Positions 60,291 to 64,000 of a stretch of DNA of 64,000 bases are shown one piece after another; the first letter of the stretch is position 1; every line of letters starts with the position of its first letter. Origin of the DNA: Hericium rajendrae (Eukaryota > Basidiomycota > Agaricomycetes > Russulales > Hericiaceae); assembly GCA_033439255.1 (NCBI GenBank), contig CM065888.1, positions 992,001 to 1,056,000 on the forward strand, written 5' to 3'. Both the position numbers and the translations under genes were made by a program. The notes beneath the pieces are model-generated. The model was not told the DNA's origin and made no database searches. It was given only the letters and a program-made list of their open reading frames with translations.

Positions 60291-61242
60291 TTCCTGGAGA
60301 AAATATGAGAGATCGCTGCCTCAGGGAGATACAGGTGTGTACTGCTTCAAGGCTAGCGCTGCAGAGAAGCCGCCAATCGGCGTGACCGAGCTGACCGAGG
60401 AGCGAGAAGCACAAAGGAACAGGCGTCGTCCGTCATGCATTCATGATCGGAAGCTGTACATAGAAGTACTGCGGAGTGCAGGCCCAAAGGTGGCTGTGTA
60501 GCACGATGTGGTCACTGATGCCATCGAAGCAAAGAACTTGCAGTAGATAGAACGTTTCTTCCGAATACCGAGAACTTGATTTGCGACTGTCGGCATGAAC
60601 CGGTCGTAATATATCTCGATGACGCATGGCACAGAGACTAAACAGAGGCTGTAGCATCTGGACATCTCCTGTCTATCTTGCATTGGGCATGAGGGAACTT
60701 GAAAGGCCTGTCATAAGCGATACAGCACCGATCGGACCAAGGCTGAGTCCGTAATGTGCGTACTGCGCAGCAGGGTCCAGCCCCAGCGAGAATCGGCGCG
60801 AATGAGATCGAATGAGACCGAATGTCAGCGTCAACTTCGATCTCATTCGAACTTTTGGACTATATATCGATGTCATTCGATGTCGCGCCGGAGCGTGGCA
60901 AAGCGCATCGATTGACGTCGGTTCTCTTATAGGCCGATTTCGAATCACATCGAATCAGGTCGGTGGTGCAGTAGCGGTTGCATTTATTCGATTTTAGGTA
61001 CATATTTTGTTTGTAGCTACTGCCCCAATCGCTGTCAATCGATACCATTCGCCTTGCTCCTATCTGAATCGCTGGCAATCGGGCTCGTTCAATGCAAATA
61101 CAGCCGATCTGAATCGCTCTCGTCCATGCTCGTCCGTTGCAAGTGGCTGCTGTCCGTGGTCTTGCGCGCTGTGCGTACATGTTACTAGAATATACACAGC
61201 GTCAAGATGTGTCCGAAGTCGAAATTGACCACTTACTGCGTA
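60291..61242. other. Gene-poor, repeat-like stretch
   Basis: No gene supported. From about 60790 to 61130 the sequence is unusually rich in ATCGA, CATTCGA and CAATCG words. It contains a perfect 14-bp inverted repeat CGAATGAGATCGAA (60799-60812) / TTCGATCTCATTCG (60836-60849) and two copies of ATCTGAATCGCT (about 61063 and 61098). Confidence 0.6.
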
Positions 61243-63592
61243 CTAACTCTCCAGTGCGTCTTTCTTCATTTGAAGGCTCTTCTGCTCGTATTCCTGTAGA
61301 TAATTAGTACACCAGCTATGAGAAGAACGTTAAGAACACACCTTTTTTGTCTCCTCATCCAGATTATCCCATACAAGCGCAAAGTCTTGAACGGTAACTT
61401 CATGATCGCGGGTGTATACCTGGCCAAATAAGTTCCTGGATATGTCGATTGAGCTATCAGAAGGAAGGTAAATGAATAAGCTATGCACCTGGCGGTAGTT
61501 GACGCTTTGCTCGGGCGATACTTCTTCGCCTTCGAATCTGATTGCGACCGGGCTGCCTTAGAAGGAGGAGGAGCACCAGAGCTAGCCTCAACGTGGCATG
61601 ATTGGGAGGCAACCTGCGGCTGCCGTACCAATGGAGAGGCGCCCTTCGAGGACTTGAACAGGCTCGCCCTAAGAAATGTCAGCGATCATAAGTAGAGTTA
61701 TGCAGATATTACACTTACAGGGGGTTAACGAGCTGCACGGCCACCACGCACCTCAAAATCAGCACGCCGACGCTGCAACAAGGGACAAAATGTGCTTACC
61801 TTGAGAGGCTGCGCCATCAACTTATCAATGGCGCCAGGCTGTCCGGAGTTGTCGACAGCAGCAGGCTCCTCAACCGTAACAGGCTCCGTGGCGTTATCAA
61901 CAAGGAGAGGCTGAGCATGCGACTGGTCTTCTGCGATGAGCGCTGAGGAATCAGACTCTGGCTGAATCTCTTTCCCCTTCCCCTTTCTGTCCAGACTGTT
62001 GTCGATAGCAGCGTCCTGCGATTTATCTTGATCGAGCAAGCCAAGGCCAGATTCCATGTGCGAAACAGGCTCAGAAACTGAAGCAGACATGTCACCACCA
62101 GAAAGCACAAGATTAGAGTCTGAGTCGAAAGTGTCTTGCAGTCCTTGAGAGTCGTCTGAGCTAGCTGCCTGCCGAGAGTCAGAGCCAGATGCAGCAGAGC
62201 CTGAGATATTATCAACCAGAGTAGCCGCTAAAGAGAGTGACTGCAAGCCAGAGGAAGGCTTCATCGGTGAGACTGAGCGCCTGGAAGCCAAAGGACGTGG
62301 GCGTGGTTGTGGCTTGACTGCAGATGGCAATGAATCCTCGGTAGGGCCAGTATCAGATGTAGCAATCCTCTTGCACGGGTGCTCGCTAGCGTCAGTCGGG
62401 TGTGTTGTGCGTTTCTGGGGCAGATCGGAGAGCAAGCCTACAGTATCCGCGTCCGTTCCTCTAGCTTCTCAGATTTGATGGTCTTGCCCTCGCAATTCTG
62501 CTTGTGCCACGATACCACTGCGAGTAGGTTGCTGTGGCGATCTCGGTGACCTTCCAAAAATCATCACAGAAAGCCAGCATGGGATGTTCGTGACACATCT
62601 GATCGCGAAAAAAACGCTTAATCTCAACATCACCATCGCTCCATGAGGCCGGGGCAATACCGCGGTTCCAGATGGTGATGTAGAGATCACGAGCAGTAGC
62701 ACGAATGGCATTAGCCTTGTGACCGTCCAGGGATTTACCATTTTCATCCTCGATGAACGGCATGCTGGCGTTCTCACCCTTTGAAGAGCGGGTAGGACCA
62801 CGCTTACTCTCGCGAGAGTTCGAAGAGACCATGCCTTTGTCTGCACTCTTGCCACCCCAGTCTGCTCGGCGCCAGAACCGCACCTGTGGGAGCTTTGTTC
62901 GCTCATGAACAGGTGCAGGAGGTATGTTCATGGAGAGCGCTAGGAGGGATGACAGAACTGGCATACTGCCATTAGAACTGGGAGTACTTGCCAGGCCTTT
63001 GGAGGAATCAGCAGCAACCAGAGTAGGAACAGCCTGGATGAGACGCTGATTGATATTTCTGCGAAGCAATAATTAGTAAGGCCATCGAGTGCCTGGTAGT
63101 CACTTACTGGTACGTTTCCAGCTTGGCACGCAGTTCGTTGTTCTCTTGAAAGAGCACGTTGTACGCCTCATTCCCGACTCGTAAGAGATCGGCCTTTGTC
63201 GCGCATGCCAGTACCTGCAGTAAATACCCGGGTCCTGCTGGCTCACGCAGTGCAACCTAGCATAAATACCATCAATTGTCTGCAATATAAATAAAGGAGA
63301 GTGATACCGGTGACTGAAGAGCAGGCTGTAAGCCCAAAGTCGTAGCCAAGTCTGGCGTGGAACTCGAAACCCGAGGATTCAAACCGGAGAGCTCGGGATG
63401 GCCACTGAATCTAAGACTTGGGCTCAGGCTGGGCTGGGCGCCGCTCTCGGTTGCCTTTTCAGAGCTGCCACTCGATAAAAGTGATGAGAGAGATTCTGTG
63501 GGGGAGCCAAATTTCGTGCGGCTGTTGTCCTGAGGAAGGGATCCGGAGAGGGAAAGCTCGTTGGACTGCAGCCAGTTGAACACAGAGTCCAT
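61243..63592 (-). CDS. Multi-exon gene of unknown function with coiled coil and WKVTEIAT-type block
   Basis: Proposed ATG at 63592: MDSVFNWLQSNELSLSGSLP, a Ser-rich exon, then VALREPAGPGYLLQVLACAT and a coiled-coil piece (YNVLFQENNELRAKLETYQ). Next is the best-conserved part: VRFWRRADWGGKSADKG, MPFIEDENGKSLDGHKANAI, RATARDLYITIWNRGIAPAS, MCHEHPMLAFCDDFWKVTEI and ATATYSQWY. A Ser/Pro/Glu-rich exon (SDLPQKRTTHPTDASEHPCK onward) is joined by a weak donor (GTGGCA), so the gene could instead stop at 62461. A phase-0 intron leads to LVNPLASLFKSSKGASP, NLFGQVYTRDHEVTVQDFAL and KKDALES (stop 61243). I recall similar repetitive agaricomycete proteins but cannot name a function. Confidence 0.6.
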
Positions 63593-63850
63593 CGCCAGGC
63601 AAAAGATACAAGTTGATACGAAAACAAGGAAAAGTGGGAAGAGCAAGACTGTACGTCGTCGTGGTCAAGAAACAAGGTGGGCAAAGGGTTTTTGCCTCCG
63701 GTGTTGCCAGGAGCATTTGGAATGCATCTTCCAGCTTGGGTACTGGCCGCGAAATCCGGTCATTGCAATTATAAAACGGCAAGACTTACAACAATAAAGT
63801 ACATGCTGAGGCTACAGGACTATAAGTACATGATTCTGGTCCCTTCCTGC

Positions 63851-64000
63851 TTACTCAGTCTTTGCTGGAATACCCTCCAAGTCACCGTCTTCCTCCGGTT
63901 CCGTATCGCTCTCAGTCATCGAGGTCGGGAGACTGGCTGCCCTTGCAAGGAACTCGTCGTAGTGAGACTGGCTGATGTAGAGGCTGAGATCATCGGGTGG
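63851..64000 (-). CDS. C-terminal end of an unrecognised gene (truncated by window edge)
   Basis: Open on the minus strand from 64000 to the TAA at 63851-63853. The visible tail is acidic (PPDDLSLYISQSHYDEFLA, then MTESDTEPEEDGDLEGIPA and KTE). It lies about 260 bases upstream of, and in the same orientation as, the gene at 61243-63592. Too short to classify. Confidence 0.5.
   Translation of the reverse strand, partial: PPDDLSLYISQSHYDEFLARAASLPTSMTESDTEPEEDGDLEGIPAKTE

Noticed and set aside
62440-62520. Possible frameshift pseudogene at the end of the WKVTEIAT exon
   Set aside because: A GT-AG intron (GTGGCA to ACTGTAG) joins the flanking frames in phase, so a normal though weak donor explains it as well as a mutation; not called a pseudogene.

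Overview
The window is nuclear DNA of a filamentous basidiomycete, most likely an Agaricomycete. Nearly every gene is split by many short (about 45-70 nt) GT-AG introns. There are two intron-bearing tRNA-type loci. The gene set (bifunctional ARG5,6, calcineurin A, UBC13, Elongin C, a CUE1-type ERAD factor, F-box expansions, a DUF5648 secreted protein, an AsaB/CmcJ-like enzyme) is typical of mushroom-forming fungi. No species was assigned. Gene models were built by eye from reading-frame continuity, splice signals and family similarity.

Left part (1-16.8 kb), conserved housekeeping genes: the 5' part of UBC13 (-, cut by the window edge), Elongin C (+), calcineurin A (-), mitochondrial arginine-biosynthesis ARG5,6 (-) with a 142-bp terminal-inverted-repeat element inside one intron, a putative one-span membrane protein (+), a very large RING-H2 E3 ligase (+) and, 0.5 kb further on, a second RING protein (+).

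Middle (16.9-28.2 kb), an accessory island: five members of one F-box-like family that also carries paired C-x2-C motifs in its C-terminal half. Two subfamily-A genes (17.1-18.7 kb, -; 24.2-25.9 kb, +) form a recent inverted duplication that includes their 5' flanks. Subfamily B has one intact copy (26.6-28.2 kb) and one broken copy (22.5-23.8 kb). A fifth, strongly diverged relic lies at 19.1-20.3 kb. A putative secreted helical protein gene sits among them.

28.3-51.7 kb: an AsaB/CmcJ-type hydroxylase/desaturase, a perfect 221-bp tandem duplication containing a tRNA-Glu-like sequence, a basidiomycete-type protein of unknown function, an MFS (DHA1) transporter, a long gene-poor stretch, a secreted DUF5648 protein, tRNA-Tyr, a minisatellite, a small C2HC zinc-finger ORF, a class I glutamine amidotransferase, a membrane-anchored low-complexity protein, a probable tRNA-Leu, an F-box protein of the common agaricomycete type, and a CUE1-like ERAD protein.

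Right end (51.8-64 kb): a tandem duplication of about 3.7-3.9 kb carrying two ferric-reductase genes, a gene-poor repeat-like stretch, an unrecognised multi-exon gene, and the last codons of another gene cut by the window edge.

Ubiquitin-pathway genes are frequent (UBC13, Elongin C, two RING E3s, CUE1, several F-box proteins), but apart from the F-box cluster nothing shows that they are physically organised as a system.
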